Notes: a model not told the origin generated them from the letters alone. A stretch of 34,269 nt of DNA from Syntrophopropionicum sp964397525 (GCA_964397525.1 CAYNIY010000015.1:1-34269), one strand, 5' to 3'; shown: positions 8,339-16,630, numbered from the stretch's first letter. Program-made: numbers and translations.

Positions 8339-9289
8339 TTACACCACCTGATTATTTAAACGACTCAGCGTACTGTCGGCGCTGTTCATAATATCCATAA
8401 TTATTTCACGAGCCGGCTGCACTGCTTTAACCATACCGCAGACCTGACCGGCCATTACCGTGCCGTTTTCGATATCACCTTCGACCATGGCCAACCTCAG
8501 ACTTCCCACCCCCAGGTTATCTATTTCCTCTGGCGGGGTGCCGCTTTTTTCCATTTCATCAAATTTCCTGGTGAGCTTGTTGCGCAGGCAGCGCACCGGG
8601 TGCCCGGTGGAAGTTCCGGAGATTGTAGTATCACGGTCTTTAGCCCTGATCACGAAATCCTTGACCCTCATGGGAATAGTACACTCCTGGGCACACATGA
8701 ATCGTGTACCCATCTGGACACCCACAGCACCAAGAGCCAGAGCCGCAACCAAGCCCCTGCCGTCATATATGCCGCCGGCGGCAATAACCGGGATATCAAC
8801 CGCATCCACTACCTGCGGTACCAGCGCCATAGTCGTCAGTTCTCCGATGTGGCCTCCTGATTCCATCCCCTCAGCGATAAACGCATCCACGCCTGAACGG
8901 ACCAACCTTTTCGCCAGGGCTACTGAAGAAACAACGGGGATAACTTTCGTCCCCACTTCTCTGAGAGCTGTCACATATTTGCCAGGATTACCAGCTCCTG
9001 TAGTTACTACCGCCACCGGTTCTGCCAACAAAATAGCCATGATTTCCGCCAGGTATGGCGAAAGCAGCATTACATTTACGCCAAAAGGTTTATTGGTCAG
9101 CTGCCGGGTTTTATGCAGCTGTTCTCTGAGCCAGTCAGGCGGAGCCGCGCCTGATCCGATCACGCCCAGTCCGCCGGCCTCGGAAACAGCCGCAACCAGT
9201 TCAGCTGTAGCTACCCAGGCCATACCTCCCTGAATAATCGGGTATTCGATACCCAATAAATCGCACAACGCGGTCCGGATCAAGATCAT
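8339..9289 (-). CDS. fabK: Enoyl-ACP reductase II, FMN-dependent (FabK)
   Basis: The flavin enzyme that reduces trans-2-enoyl-ACP in the last step of each elongation round; it is unrelated to FabI and is triclosan-resistant in other bacteria. The TIM-barrel nitronate-monooxygenase-like fold shows in YPIIQGGMAWV (16-26), PFGVN (68-72), AEGMESGGHIG (139-149, with the family's catalytic-type His147) and IPVIAAGGI followed by GVQMGTRF. The length of 316 residues is as expected. The location between fabH and fabD supports FabK rather than a nitronate monooxygenase. No fabI is in the window. It needs FMN, so it also depends on the rib operon seen here. Confidence 0.93.
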   Translation of the reverse strand: MILIRTALCDLLGIEYPIIQGGMAWVATAELVAAVSEAGGLGVIGSGAAPPDWLREQLHKTRQLTNKPFGVNVMLLSPYLAEIMAILLAEPVAVVTTGAGNPGKYVTALREVGTKVIPVVSSVALAKRLVRSGVDAFIAEGMESGGHIGELTTMALVPQVVDAVDIPVIAAGGIYDGRGLVAALALGAVGVQMGTRFMCAQECTIPMRVKDFVIRAKDRDTTISGTSTGHPVRCLRNKLTRKFDEMEKSGTPPEEIDNLGVGSLRLAMVEGDIENGTVMAGQVCGMVKAVQPAREIIMDIMNSADSTLSRLNNQVV

Positions 9290-9337
9290 CGCCCCCTTTT
9301 ATCATTATTTCTTTATTATTACTCGATAATTTTCTCC

Positions 9338-10339
9338 TTACCATTTCACGACTGCGGCGGCCCAGGTTAAACCAGCACCAAAACCAACCATTAAAAGGTG
9401 GTCTCCTTTTTTGATTTTGCCGCTGTGCACGGCTTCCGCCAGAGCAATCGGGATAGAAGCTGTTGATGTATTTCCGTACCGGTCTACGTTAATTAATACT
9501 TTTTCCCGCGGCAGACCCATTCTTTTGGCAGCCGCTTCAATAATTCTGACATTCGCCTGGTGTGGTATAAAGTAGTCAATATCGGAGTTTTCCAATCCGG
9601 CAGCAGCGAGCACTTCTTTAGCCGCTTTACCCGTAGCCCTGACGGCGAATTTAAAAATGTCCCGGCCTTTCATATGGAGGTAGTGTAAATTATTATCAAT
9701 AGTATCATGGGAAGCCGGGAGCCTGGATCCCCCGGCAGGCTGCATTAGCAAAGACCCGCCGGACCCGTCAGACCAGAGTTTGTATGACAGAATACCGCTG
9801 CCGGGATCGGCCTGCCTTAAAACCGCAGCCCCGGCGCCATCGCCAAAGAGCACACAAGTCCTGCGATCCTTCCAGTTGAGGATCTTGGACAAATTCTCCG
9901 AACCTATCACCAGGACATTACGGCATGCGCCTGTGGAAATAAACTGGCTGCCAACCATATATGCATACATAAACCCGGTACAGCCTGCAGCCAGATCAAA
10001 GGCGCCGGCATTTTTTGCCCCGATCCGGTCCTGCACCAGGCAGGCTGTCGCAGGGAAAAGCATGTCGGGTGTATTTGTGGCCACTATGACCAGGTCGATT
10101 TCCGCCGCAGTAATTCCCGCGTCAGCGATCGCCTCCTGGGCCGCGATCACCGCAAAGTCGGAGGCAGCCATTTCAGGAGGGGCAATCCGTCGCTCCCTGA
10201 TCCCTGAACGGGCAACAATCCACTCATCAGTCGTATCTACTATTTTTTCGAGATCTGCATTGGTGATAATTTGCTCCGGCACATAGGTACCCAAACCGGC
10301 AATACCGGCTTTAACTAGTATTTCACGCAATACTGTCAC
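9338..10339 (-). CDS. fabH: 3-oxoacyl-ACP synthase III (FabH)
   Basis: Starts fatty acid synthesis by condensing an acyl-CoA primer with malonyl-ACP. The catalytic residues are Cys120 in AAGCTGFMYA, His260 in IPHQANVRI and Asn290 in DRYGNTS. The length is 333 residues counted from the GTG at 10339, which follows GGGAGG closely. A TTG at 10330 is a second candidate, with GGGAGG 12 bases away. Either start overlaps the end of plsX, so the two are probably translationally coupled. It cannot be read from sequence whether the primer is straight or branched acyl-CoA; Firmicutes often prefer branched. Confidence 0.95.
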   Translation of the reverse strand: MTVLREILVKAGIAGLGTYVPEQIITNADLEKIVDTTDEWIVARSGIRERRIAPPEMAASDFAVIAAQEAIADAGITAAEIDLVIVATNTPDMLFPATACLVQDRIGAKNAGAFDLAAGCTGFMYAYMVGSQFISTGACRNVLVIGSENLSKILNWKDRRTCVLFGDGAGAAVLRQADPGSGILSYKLWSDGSGGSLLMQPAGGSRLPASHDTIDNNLHYLHMKGRDIFKFAVRATGKAAKEVLAAAGLENSDIDYFIPHQANVRIIEAAAKRMGLPREKVLINVDRYGNTSTASIPIALAEAVHSGKIKKGDHLLMVGFGAGLTWAAAVVKW

Positions 10340-11339
10340 CTGCCTCCCTGACCTCCAAATTCACCATGCTTGCTCTAATCTCTTCCACGAGACAGTTATC
10401 AACCGAATCCCTGGCTAATTTGATCGCACTCTTTACTGCCTTGGCTTTGGAACTGCCATGGCAGATTATTGACACACCATTTACACCCAGGAAAGGAGCA
10501 CCGCCATATTCATTATAGTCCAGGCGTTTCTGGAGCGCCTTTAAAGCTGGTTTAGCCAATACTGCTCCTGCTTTAGCCAGCCAGCTTTTATTTATCTCCT
10601 CTTTAATCATTTTCAGCAGCATACCGGCCAGTCCTTCCCCGGCTTTTAACACAATGTTACCGATAAAACCATCGCAAACAATCACATCCACGCCGCCGCT
10701 GAATATATCTCTTCCTTCTACATTACCGATAAAATTAATATCTGCACCTTGCAGCTGAGGAAAAGCAGCCAGGGTAGTCTCGCTGCCCTTTGAGGTTTCC
10801 TCACCGTTGCTGAGAAGTCCGACACGCGGGTTGTCTATACCCATGATTTTCTTGGCATATTGATACCCCATGATGCCAAACTGAAGCAGGTTCGCGGGTT
10901 TGGAGTCTACGTTGGCGCCAACATCGAGCATCAGTGAGAAACTATTTTCATTGGGCATTATCCCGGCTATTGCCGGGCGGTCTACCCCCTTAATCCGCCC
11001 CAGATAGATCAGGGCGGAAGCCATGGCCGCACCGGTGCTTCCCGCTGAAACAACAGCACTGGCCTCGCCATCTCTGACCAATTGGGTAGCTCTGACAATC
11101 GAAGAATCTCTTTTACGCCTGACAGCAACCGCAGGGGGTTCTCCCATGGCAATTACCTCAGAAGCGTGTACCACGCTGACCAGGCCGCCGGTATCAGCTT
11201 TACCAAGTTCGGCGAGAACCTGTTTTTCGTCCCCCACCAGGATCACGGATATGCCATATTCCATCGCGGCCTGAAGAGCGCCTTGGACAACTTCCCGGGG
11301 AGCAAAGTCCCCACCCATAGCATCCACAGCTATTTTCAC
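10323..11339 (-). CDS. plsX: Phosphate acyltransferase PlsX
   Basis: A peripheral membrane enzyme that makes acyl-phosphate from acyl-ACP, the acyl donor for PlsY in phosphatidic acid synthesis. It starts with the family hallmark VDAMGGDFAP at 5-14. Further matches are SAGSTGAAMA and the GFIGNIVLKAGEG segment. The length of 338 residues is normal. The start is a GTG that overlaps the fapR stop by four bases (GTGA), with GGAGGG upstream. The fapR-plsX pairing is the hallmark of FapR-regulated lipid operons. Confidence 0.96.
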   Translation of the reverse strand: MKIAVDAMGGDFAPREVVQGALQAAMEYGISVILVGDEKQVLAELGKADTGGLVSVVHASEVIAMGEPPAVAVRRKRDSSIVRATQLVRDGEASAVVSAGSTGAAMASALIYLGRIKGVDRPAIAGIMPNENSFSLMLDVGANVDSKPANLLQFGIMGYQYAKKIMGIDNPRVGLLSNGEETSKGSETTLAAFPQLQGADINFIGNVEGRDIFSGGVDVIVCDGFIGNIVLKAGEGLAGMLLKMIKEEINKSWLAKAGAVLAKPALKALQKRLDYNEYGGAPFLGVNGVSIICHGSSKAKAVKSAIKLARDSVDNCLVEEIRASMVNLEVREAGDSIA

Positions 11340-11899
11340 TGCGGTATTCCCTCCTCCGACACTGCGAAAATTAAAAATCTGCCCAGGAATACGACCTCAT
11401 CCTTAACATAAGAGACAACTTTAACCAGGTATTTATTGCCTTTTTTCACTTTTATGACCGCTCTGGCCAACACCTTTTCCTCACACAAAACCGGTCGTTT
11501 AAAAGTAACCCTGGCAATTCCTGTCAACGCTATCTCGGCATCAATCACCGCTACAGCCAGGGAATTTGCCTGGGCAAATAGATGATGGCCCCTGATAAAC
11601 CTGGTTTTGCTCAGGGTCATCTCAGGCAAAACAGTGAGGATGGAAATACCGGAAGTACCCACATCAAGGTCAACCATCTCCCCCACCAGCTCACTTCCGG
11701 ACAGCGTCCTCGGCAGGGCACCGGCGTTTTTGGCTGCACTTTTCAATCTCTCCTTAAACTCCGGTATTTTAAGTTCGAACCGGTCAAGCCTGATCGTCTG
11801 AACGCTTACCCTGAAAATTCCTGACAGATCCTCATCTGTCAAAAAAGGATCACTTTCCAGATATCTGGCCAGGCTCTGTTGTCTTTCCGCCTTGCTCAT
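11336..11899 (-). CDS. fapR: FapR, malonyl-CoA-responsive repressor of lipid synthesis
   Basis: A DNA-binding repressor of fatty acid and phospholipid genes; malonyl-CoA releases it from DNA. Residues about 8-50 form a DeoR-like helix-turn-helix (FRVSVQTIRLDR at 29-40), then a linker helix, then a hot-dog effector domain (about 75-187) with IRGHHLFAQANSLAVAVID. The length of 187 residues matches the family. A 17-bp palindrome fitting the known FapR box lies 39 bases upstream and overlaps the transcription start, so the operon is probably auto-repressed. It is the first gene of the fab operon and overlaps plsX by four bases. Confidence 0.96.
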   Translation of the reverse strand: MSKAERQQSLARYLESDPFLTDEDLSGIFRVSVQTIRLDRFELKIPEFKERLKSAAKNAGALPRTLSGSELVGEMVDLDVGTSGISILTVLPEMTLSKTRFIRGHHLFAQANSLAVAVIDAEIALTGIARVTFKRPVLCEEKVLARAVIKVKKGNKYLVKVVSYVKDEVVFLGRFLIFAVSEEGIPQ

Positions 11900-11937
11900 T
11901 TCTTTACCGCCCGCACTCCTGCAATAATTGTTTTCAT

Positions 11938-11954
11938 TTAGTACCAGGTACTAA
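11938..11954 (-). promoter_or_regulatory. FapR operator
   Basis: The minus strand reads TTAGTACCTGGTACTAA, a 17-bp near-perfect palindrome that fits the established Bacillus FapR box (TTAGTACC-TG-N-TACTAA type). It begins five bases after the -10 box of the fapR promoter, so bound repressor would cover the start point. No second copy was noticed in the window. Confidence 0.95.
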
Positions 11955-11958
11955 AAAC

Positions 11959-11987
11959 AGTATAATGTACGTAATCTGAAATAGCAA
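11959..11987 (-). promoter_or_regulatory. Sigma-A promoter of the fapR-fab operon
   Basis: On the minus strand TTGCTA (11987-11982) and TATACT (11964-11959) are separated by exactly 17 bases. The predicted start falls inside the FapR operator. The promoter lies just downstream of the rpmF terminator, so the fab operon is insulated from rpmF transcription. Confidence 0.85.
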
Positions 11988-11994
11988 GCAAATG

Positions 11995-12031
11995 AAAAAA
12001 AATAAGCCCCGTTTAGATAAACGTGCTTATT
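11995..12031 (-). terminator. Intrinsic terminator after rpmF
   Basis: On the minus strand AATAAGC (12031-12025) pairs with GCTTATT (12007-12001), with a further GTTTA/TAAAC inner stem, followed by a run of T down to 11995. It ends the rsmD-coaD-rpmF transcript 25 bases after the rpmF stop. Confidence 0.9.
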
Positions 12032-12055
12032 CTGAAATATTTATATGTTCATAGC

Positions 12056-12235
12056 TTATTTTGCAGCTATTACTTCCCTGCCATTATATTGGCCGCATTC
12101 AGGGCACAGATGGTGAGGGGCAATCAGCGCATGGCACTGCGGGCATGCGACTAACTCCGGCGTTTCCAGTTTTGTGTTTGCCGCCCGTCTCTGCCTTCCT
12201 CTTTGCTTAGAAGCCTTCCTCTTGGGTACTCCCAT
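12056..12235 (-). CDS. rpmF: 50S ribosomal protein L32
   Basis: A small zinc-ribbon protein of the large ribosomal subunit, 59 residues. It starts MGVPKRKASKQRGRQRRA, the standard basic L32 N-terminus. It then carries two cysteine pairs, CPQC at 31-34 and CPEC at 44-47, so this is the zinc-binding (C+) form. An AAGGAGGTG ribosome binding site lies six bases upstream of the ATG. It follows the DUF177 gene, the conserved partner of rpmF in most bacteria, and is followed by a strong terminator. Confidence 0.97.
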   Translation of the reverse strand: MGVPKRKASKQRGRQRRAANTKLETPELVACPQCHALIAPHHLCPECGQYNGREVIAAK

Positions 12236-12280
12236 ATTTTACACCTCCTTCAAATCAAAACACATCCTATTTTGATTTGA

Positions 12281-12790
12281 TCATTTGTCATTTTTCTCAA
12301 GCAATTCTTTTAAAATGCTCAATCGCGAATCAATATCTTCCAAAACACACCGGCAGCTGCTTTCGTTGAGGTTACAGCCGCATTCAGGGCAAAGGCCTGC
12401 ACAGGCATCACTGCATACCGCTTTCATCGGCAGAACCAGGCAAATGCTGTTTATCACCTCGGGTGTGATGTCAATGCAGTCCCCTGCAAATGTTGGCAAG
12501 TCAACTTCTCCCGTTTCCTGAGGCGAAACATATTTTTCATCGAGCACAACTTCAAAATCATAATTAAAAGGCGTTAAACAGCGGCTGCAGCGCAGGATCA
12601 GTTCTCCGCATACTCTGCCTTCCACCGTTATGACCTTATCTTTATTCCCAACAACAACGCTGGCTTTTACCGGGCCGGCAAAGGTAATATCCTCACCCGA
12701 AAAATTCAGCGGGGGCATATCTGCTGCCAGTTCGTAACTTTCAGTATCGCCCGGACTCCTTTTAAGCCGTGCTACATCAAGCTGCAGCAT
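12281..12790 (-). CDS. DUF177 (YceD-like) protein, partner of rpmF
   Basis: A cytosolic DUF177-family protein of 169 residues, nearly always encoded before rpmF and linked in other organisms to 23S rRNA accumulation. A CxxC pair (Cys68, Cys71, RCSRC) and a second Cys-rich cluster (Cys126, 130, 134, 137, 139, including GLCPECGC) suggest one or more bound zinc ions. A conserved acidic segment lies between them. In-frame ATGs exist at 12790 and 12796; GGGGTG is six bases before 12790 but abuts 12796, so 12790 is chosen. Its molecular role is not settled for the family. Confidence 0.88.
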   Translation of the reverse strand: MLQLDVARLKRSPGDTESYELAADMPPLNFSGEDITFAGPVKASVVVGNKDKVITVEGRVCGELILRCSRCLTPFNYDFEVVLDEKYVSPQETGEVDLPTFAGDCIDITPEVINSICLVLPMKAVCSDACAGLCPECGCNLNESSCRCVLEDIDSRLSILKELLEKNDK

Positions 12791-12875
12791 GTTCATCACC
12801 CCGAATTCAACACCAAGAATTATATTAAGAAGGTTTGGTTTTGTCAAGCTGTTTCCAATTTAAACATATTGACTA

Positions 12876-13322
12876 TTATTTCATCGTCTTGAGTTCAGTG
12901 CGGCCCTCTTCGATCTGACCTGTTATTTTGCCGAGACTCTCCTGCAGGTTTACCAGAATATCATCAGCATAGCCCCGGGCTCCGTCACGTATTTCCTTGG
13001 CGATACCTTCTGCTTTCGCAATTATCTCTTCGGCTGCTATTTTAGCCTGGCGGACAACCTCACTGTCGTCTGCCTTCCTTTCCAGCTGTTTTTGAGCGTC
13101 ATCCATGATCCGCATGGCTTCTTTTTGCGAATCATTCAGTACTTTTTCCCGCTCTTGAATGATCCATTTGGCCTGACGTATTTCCTCAGGCATGGTCGTC
13201 CTGATGCGGTCCAAAAGATCGAGCAGCTGGTCCTCTTCTACCATTACTTTTTTTGTAAAGGGTATTTTACCGCTATTTTCAATTAGTTCTTCCAGTTCGT
13301 TCAGGGCATTCAGCAGATCCAC
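12876..13322 (-). CDS. Coiled-coil protein resembling ATP synthase subunit B/H
   Basis: A 148-residue protein of unassigned function. After an N-terminal helix (1-25), residues about 40-140 are almost wholly charged heptad-like sequence, rich in Lys, Glu, Gln and Ala (KEAMRIMDDAQKQLERKADD, IIAKAEGIAKEIRDGA). This resembles the stalk subunits of rotary ATPases and DivIVA-like proteins. There is no signal peptide and no membrane segment. The start is a GTG with GGGAGG about 12 bases away, a rather long spacing. It lies between coaD and the DUF177 gene, a position where such a gene is common in clostridia. An annotation as an ATPase would rest on coiled-coil similarity alone. Confidence 0.75.
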   Translation of the reverse strand: MDLLNALNELEELIENSGKIPFTKKVMVEEDQLLDLLDRIRTTMPEEIRQAKWIIQEREKVLNDSQKEAMRIMDDAQKQLERKADDSEVVRQAKIAAEEIIAKAEGIAKEIRDGARGYADDILVNLQESLGKITGQIEEGRTELKTMK

Positions 13323-13339
13323 TTTATAACAATACCTCC

Positions 13340-13828
13340 CTACCTTGATTTGCTTCTTAGTTTATCAATCAGCCGCTGTTCCACCTGGGGCGGCACTAAA
13401 GCGCGTACAGATCCGCCAAAAGCAGCTATCTCTTTCACTGTTGTGGAACTTATGAATGAATATTCCGCTTTTGTCATCAAAAATATTGTTTCCAGGTGGC
13501 AGGCTAATTTTTTATTTGTCAGCGCCATCCGAAACTCATTTTCAAAATCAGAAATCACCCGCAAGCCTCTTACAATTGCCTTTGCTTTACGCTCGATAGC
13601 ATAGTGAACAGTTAAACCGTTAAATAAATCAACTTCTACGTTGGGGTATGGCGCGAGGACTTCTTTAAGCATTTCAACCCGTTCCTCAGGAGTAAATAGC
13701 GGGTTTTTGGTTGGATTCAAGGAGACTGCCACAATTAGTTTGGAAAACAATAATGAGGCCCTTCCTATAATATCCAGGTGGCCTAAGGTTACCGGGTCAA
13801 AACTTCCTGGACATATTGCAGTCCGCAA
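13340..13828 (-). CDS. coaD: Phosphopantetheine adenylyltransferase
   Basis: Adds AMP to 4'-phosphopantetheine to give dephospho-CoA, the penultimate step of CoA synthesis. The nucleotidyltransferase motif PGSFDPVTLGHLDI at 7-20 contains the T/HxGH-type element with His17, and ISSTTVKE follows near residue 127. The protein is 162 residues from a TTG start at 13828. The frame stays open upstream into rsmD, but the TTG has GGAGGGGAG before it and gives the family N-terminus RTAICPGSFDP, so the longer reading is rejected. It starts one base after the rsmD stop; the rsmD-coaD pair is conserved in many bacteria. Confidence 0.95.
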   Translation of the reverse strand: MRTAICPGSFDPVTLGHLDIIGRASLLFSKLIVAVSLNPTKNPLFTPEERVEMLKEVLAPYPNVEVDLFNGLTVHYAIERKAKAIVRGLRVISDFENEFRMALTNKKLACHLETIFLMTKAEYSFISSTTVKEIAAFGGSVRALVPPQVEQRLIDKLRSKSR

Positions 13829-13829
13829 A

Positions 13830-14402
13830 CTAGCTCCCCTCCCCGACTTTTTGTTTATCGCAGTAAAAAGAAAGCAAGGTGTCACCATACTTTTCCTGAC
13901 GAACCATTTCCAGTCCCTCAATAATCCGGGGCAGCTGGTGCTTCCCACAGCTTTCTACAACAACCATCCCGCCAGACTCCAACAGCCCTGACAGCGCAAT
14001 ACCGGCCAGTGTAATTACTTCATAATCTTCATGGTACGGCGGATCGAGAAATATAATGTCAAATTTTTGCCCCTCTTTGCCCAAAATGGGCAAGGCATCG
14101 ACAGCATCTCTGCAGATCAGCCGCGCTCTATCCTCCAAGCCGGTAATATACAGGTTCTCTTTGATTATATGTATGTTGTTCTTATTTTTCTCTACAAATG
14201 TTGAGCCGGCAGCACCCCGGCTTAAGGCTTCAATCCCGATATTTCCTGTGCCTGAAAACAGATCCAAAAAACGGCAACGCAGTACGGTACTCCCGAGCAT
14301 GTTAAAAAGCGCCTCTTTAACCCTGTCTGATGTCGGTCTGACTGCTAATCCCCGAGGCGTTTTCAGCTTGCGTCTTTTTGCAGATCCGGAAATAACGCGC
14401 AG
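13830..14402 (-). CDS. rsmD: 16S rRNA (guanine966-N2)-methyltransferase RsmD, non-canonical start
   Basis: A SAM-dependent methyltransferase acting on G966 of 16S rRNA. The SAM loop DLFSGTG is at 47-53 and the catalytic FLDPPY motif at about 118-123. The first in-frame ATG (14300) would remove the conserved RVISG start and the RPTSDRVKEALFN motif (22-34), both of which are encoded upstream. No ATG, GTG or TTG lies in frame there. The reading begins at CTG (14402), or at the ATT just before it (14405), behind AAAGGAAGGGA. With CTG the protein is 190 residues, the usual length. A TATAAT box is 28 bases upstream of the CTG, which leaves no room for an earlier start. A sequencing error cannot be ruled out. 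Confidence 0.88.
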   Translation of the reverse strand: MRVISGSAKRRKLKTPRGLAVRPTSDRVKEALFNMLGSTVLRCRFLDLFSGTGNIGIEALSRGAAGSTFVEKNKNNIHIIKENLYITGLEDRARLICRDAVDALPILGKEGQKFDIIFLDPPYHEDYEVITLAGIALSGLLESGGMVVVESCGKHQLPRIIEGLEMVRQEKYGDTLLSFYCDKQKVGEGS

Positions 14403-14429
14403 AATGAAAATCCCTTCCTTTAATCTGAT

Positions 14430-14438
14430 ATTATAGCA
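14430..14438 (-). promoter_or_regulatory. Extended -10 promoter for rsmD-coaD-rpmF operon
   Basis: TGCTATAAT on the minus strand is a full extended -10 element. No good -35 is seen at 17 bases, which extended -10 promoters tolerate. The predicted start leaves a leader of about 20 bases containing the rsmD ribosome binding site. It lies in the 100-base gap between recG and rsmD. Confidence 0.65.
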
Positions 14439-14502
14439 TAATTGAACAGGAAAATCGATTTTTTTCGAAATTTGAATGTTTACTCATATTATAACATCTT
14501 TT

Positions 14503-16572
14503 CTATGAGCCAATATAATTATTGCCCGCATCAAACCTTGATTTCATTTCTTCATATATTGCCCTGCTCTCGTTATGCTTAAAATAAGGGTCATCCTGAA
14601 CAAGGACCTGCGCCTCTTCTCGCGCAGCCTCCAGCGCTTTTCCATCGCGCAGCAGGTCAGCAATTTTGAATTCGGGCAGCCCGGACTGGCGGGTGCCGTG
14701 AAAATCTCCCGGACCGCGCAGACGCAGGTCCTCTTCAGCCAGGGCAAACCCGTCCGAGGTCCTGACCATGGCTCTGATACGGGCACGGCCATCCTCTGTT
14801 TTAGGATTGGTGACAAGAATGCAGTATGATTGGTGACCGCTTCTCCCGACTCTTCCCCGAAGCTGGTGCAGCTGCGCCAGGCCAAAACGGTCCGCGTCCA
14901 TAACCACCATCACTGAAGCGTTTGGGATATCCACCCCCACCTCGATAACGGTTGTGGTAACAATTATTTTTATTTCCCCCTGACGAAACAGGGACATGGT
15001 TTCCTCTTTTTCGCTTGATTTCATCCTGCCGTGCAGCAGGCCAACCCGGAAATTCTTGAATTCTACCGAAGCAAGTTTTGCCGCGAAATCAACAGCTGCT
15101 TTCAAATCAATTTTTTCAGACTCCTCAACCAGCGGACAGACAATGTAGGCCTGCCGTCCCTGGCATACCTGATCGCTGATCAGACTGAAGACTTTGGCCA
15201 GCGCACCCGGCAGCACGGCGTAAGTTTTAACCGGATTTCTGCCTGGCGGCAGTTCGTCAATAATGGAGATATCCAGATCACCGTACAGCGTGAGGGCCAT
15301 GGTACGGGGAATCGGTGTAGCTGTCATGACGAGGGTATCCGGATAATTCCCCTTATAACCCAAGGTTGCCCTCTGGCGAACACCGAAGCGGTGCTGCTCG
15401 TCCACAACCACCAGTCCTAACCTCTGGAAAGCAACATCTTCCTGAATCAGGGCATGAGTACCTACCAGCAGCTTCAAATCACCCTGGCTTACCCGTTCCA
15501 GCAGCCGCTCTCTTTCCTTCTTCCTGGTTCCTCCCGTCAGCAGTCCGATATCAACACCAATAGCGGAAAGGTCATCTTTCATATTCAGGTAATGCTGCTC
15601 GGCAAGTATTTCCGTAGGAGCCATCAAAGCACCCTGGAGACCGCTCTCAGCAGCCCTGATCAGAGCCATGGTGGAGATCACTGTTTTCCCTGAACCTACA
15701 TCACCCTGAAGCAGGCGGTGCATAGGCCTGGAGGAATCCAGATCCTGTGATATTTCTTCCCAAACCCTGATCTGGCTTACGGTAAGCTGGAACGGCAGGT
15801 TCTTTAAATATTGATACAACAATTTTTCCCCGGGTAAATACCGGTGCTCCTTCTCACTGTTGGCAATATCCCTTTTCCTGACAGCAAGAGTCAGCTGGAA
15901 AAGAAACAGCTCTTCAAAAATAAACCGTTTTCTCGCTCTCAGCGCCTCTTTCTCCAGATCGGGGAAATGAACGGCGGCTAGGGCTGTTTCCAGGGCAGGC
16001 AAATGATACTTGCTTATTATTTTTTCAGGTAAAAATTCCTGGACCTGGTACTTCAATTCATCAAGAGAAGCTTTGATCATGGACCTGAGCAGGCGCTGGT
16101 TCAGATGCTCGGTTAAAGGATAGACAGGAACAAGGCGTCCCGTACTCAACATGTCTTTGCCATCATCAATTTCATATTCTTCCACCATGATCTGCGTGGC
16201 GCCAAAACTCTTGTCTACCTTGCCGGTGACATATATGATCTTTCCCGGAGAAAGATTTTTCTTTATATAAGGCTGGTTAAACCAAACAGCATAAAAAATC
16301 CCAAACCCGTCGTGCACTGCAAGTTTGGTTATAGTTAAATTCCTTTTTGTTTTTAAATTCTGGAGTGCCAGGACCGTTCCACGCACTGTGGTCACCTCAC
16401 CATGAACGCAGGCACTGGCCGGAGTAAGCCGGGTGCGGTCTTCATAGCGCCTGGGAAAGTGATATAAAAGATCCCGTATCGTAAATATACCCAGTTTCTG
16501 CAGGGTTGCCGCCCGGCGTGGACCTACCATCTTTATGCTTTGGACAGGTTTCATCAAAAATACATTGTTCAT
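14503..16572 (-). CDS. recG: ATP-dependent DNA helicase RecG
   Basis: A branch-migrating helicase that remodels stalled replication forks and Holliday junctions. The N-terminal wedge/OB region spans about 1-200 (IKMVGPRRAATLQKLGI near 13-29 and the LLYHFPRRYEDR motif). Helicase motif I, GDVGSGKT, is at 290-297, then the DEQHRFGVRQR motif, TATPIPRT, and motif VI QLRGRVGRSG. The C-terminal RGPGDFHGTRQSGLPEFKIADL is specific to RecG. The ATG at 16572 with GAGGATATC before it gives 689 residues, the usual size; the frame runs 55 codons further upstream but lacks family similarity there. It is divergent from rpmB. Confidence 0.95.
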   Translation of the reverse strand: MNNVFLMKPVQSIKMVGPRRAATLQKLGIFTIRDLLYHFPRRYEDRTRLTPASACVHGEVTTVRGTVLALQNLKTKRNLTITKLAVHDGFGIFYAVWFNQPYIKKNLSPGKIIYVTGKVDKSFGATQIMVEEYEIDDGKDMLSTGRLVPVYPLTEHLNQRLLRSMIKASLDELKYQVQEFLPEKIISKYHLPALETALAAVHFPDLEKEALRARKRFIFEELFLFQLTLAVRKRDIANSEKEHRYLPGEKLLYQYLKNLPFQLTVSQIRVWEEISQDLDSSRPMHRLLQGDVGSGKTVISTMALIRAAESGLQGALMAPTEILAEQHYLNMKDDLSAIGVDIGLLTGGTRKKERERLLERVSQGDLKLLVGTHALIQEDVAFQRLGLVVVDEQHRFGVRQRATLGYKGNYPDTLVMTATPIPRTMALTLYGDLDISIIDELPPGRNPVKTYAVLPGALAKVFSLISDQVCQGRQAYIVCPLVEESEKIDLKAAVDFAAKLASVEFKNFRVGLLHGRMKSSEKEETMSLFRQGEIKIIVTTTVIEVGVDIPNASVMVVMDADRFGLAQLHQLRGRVGRSGHQSYCILVTNPKTEDGRARIRAMVRTSDGFALAEEDLRLRGPGDFHGTRQSGLPEFKIADLLRDGKALEAAREEAQVLVQDDPYFKHNESRAIYEEMKSRFDAGNNYIGS

Positions 16573-16630
16573 GATATCCTCAAAATAATATTTTTCTGCA
16601 CATAATTTCACGCTCCCGAAAAATCGGCCC

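Noticed and set aside
7757..8359. 200-codon open frame on the plus strand
   Set aside because: It is antisense to fabD, which has all catalytic residues; no upstream signals.
8460..9233. 257-codon open frame on the plus strand
   Set aside because: It is the mirror of fabK; its Ser/Thr/Pro-rich sequence is typical of a reverse-strand shadow.
11961..11966. TATAAT on the plus strand near the FapR box
   Set aside because: No gene follows on the plus strand; the minus-strand promoter in the same place has correct spacing and fits the fapR gene.
14465..14485. Possible hairpin in the A/T-rich gap after recG
   Set aside because: The TCGA-type pairing is short and there is no clean T-run after it on the minus strand, so it is not called a terminator.
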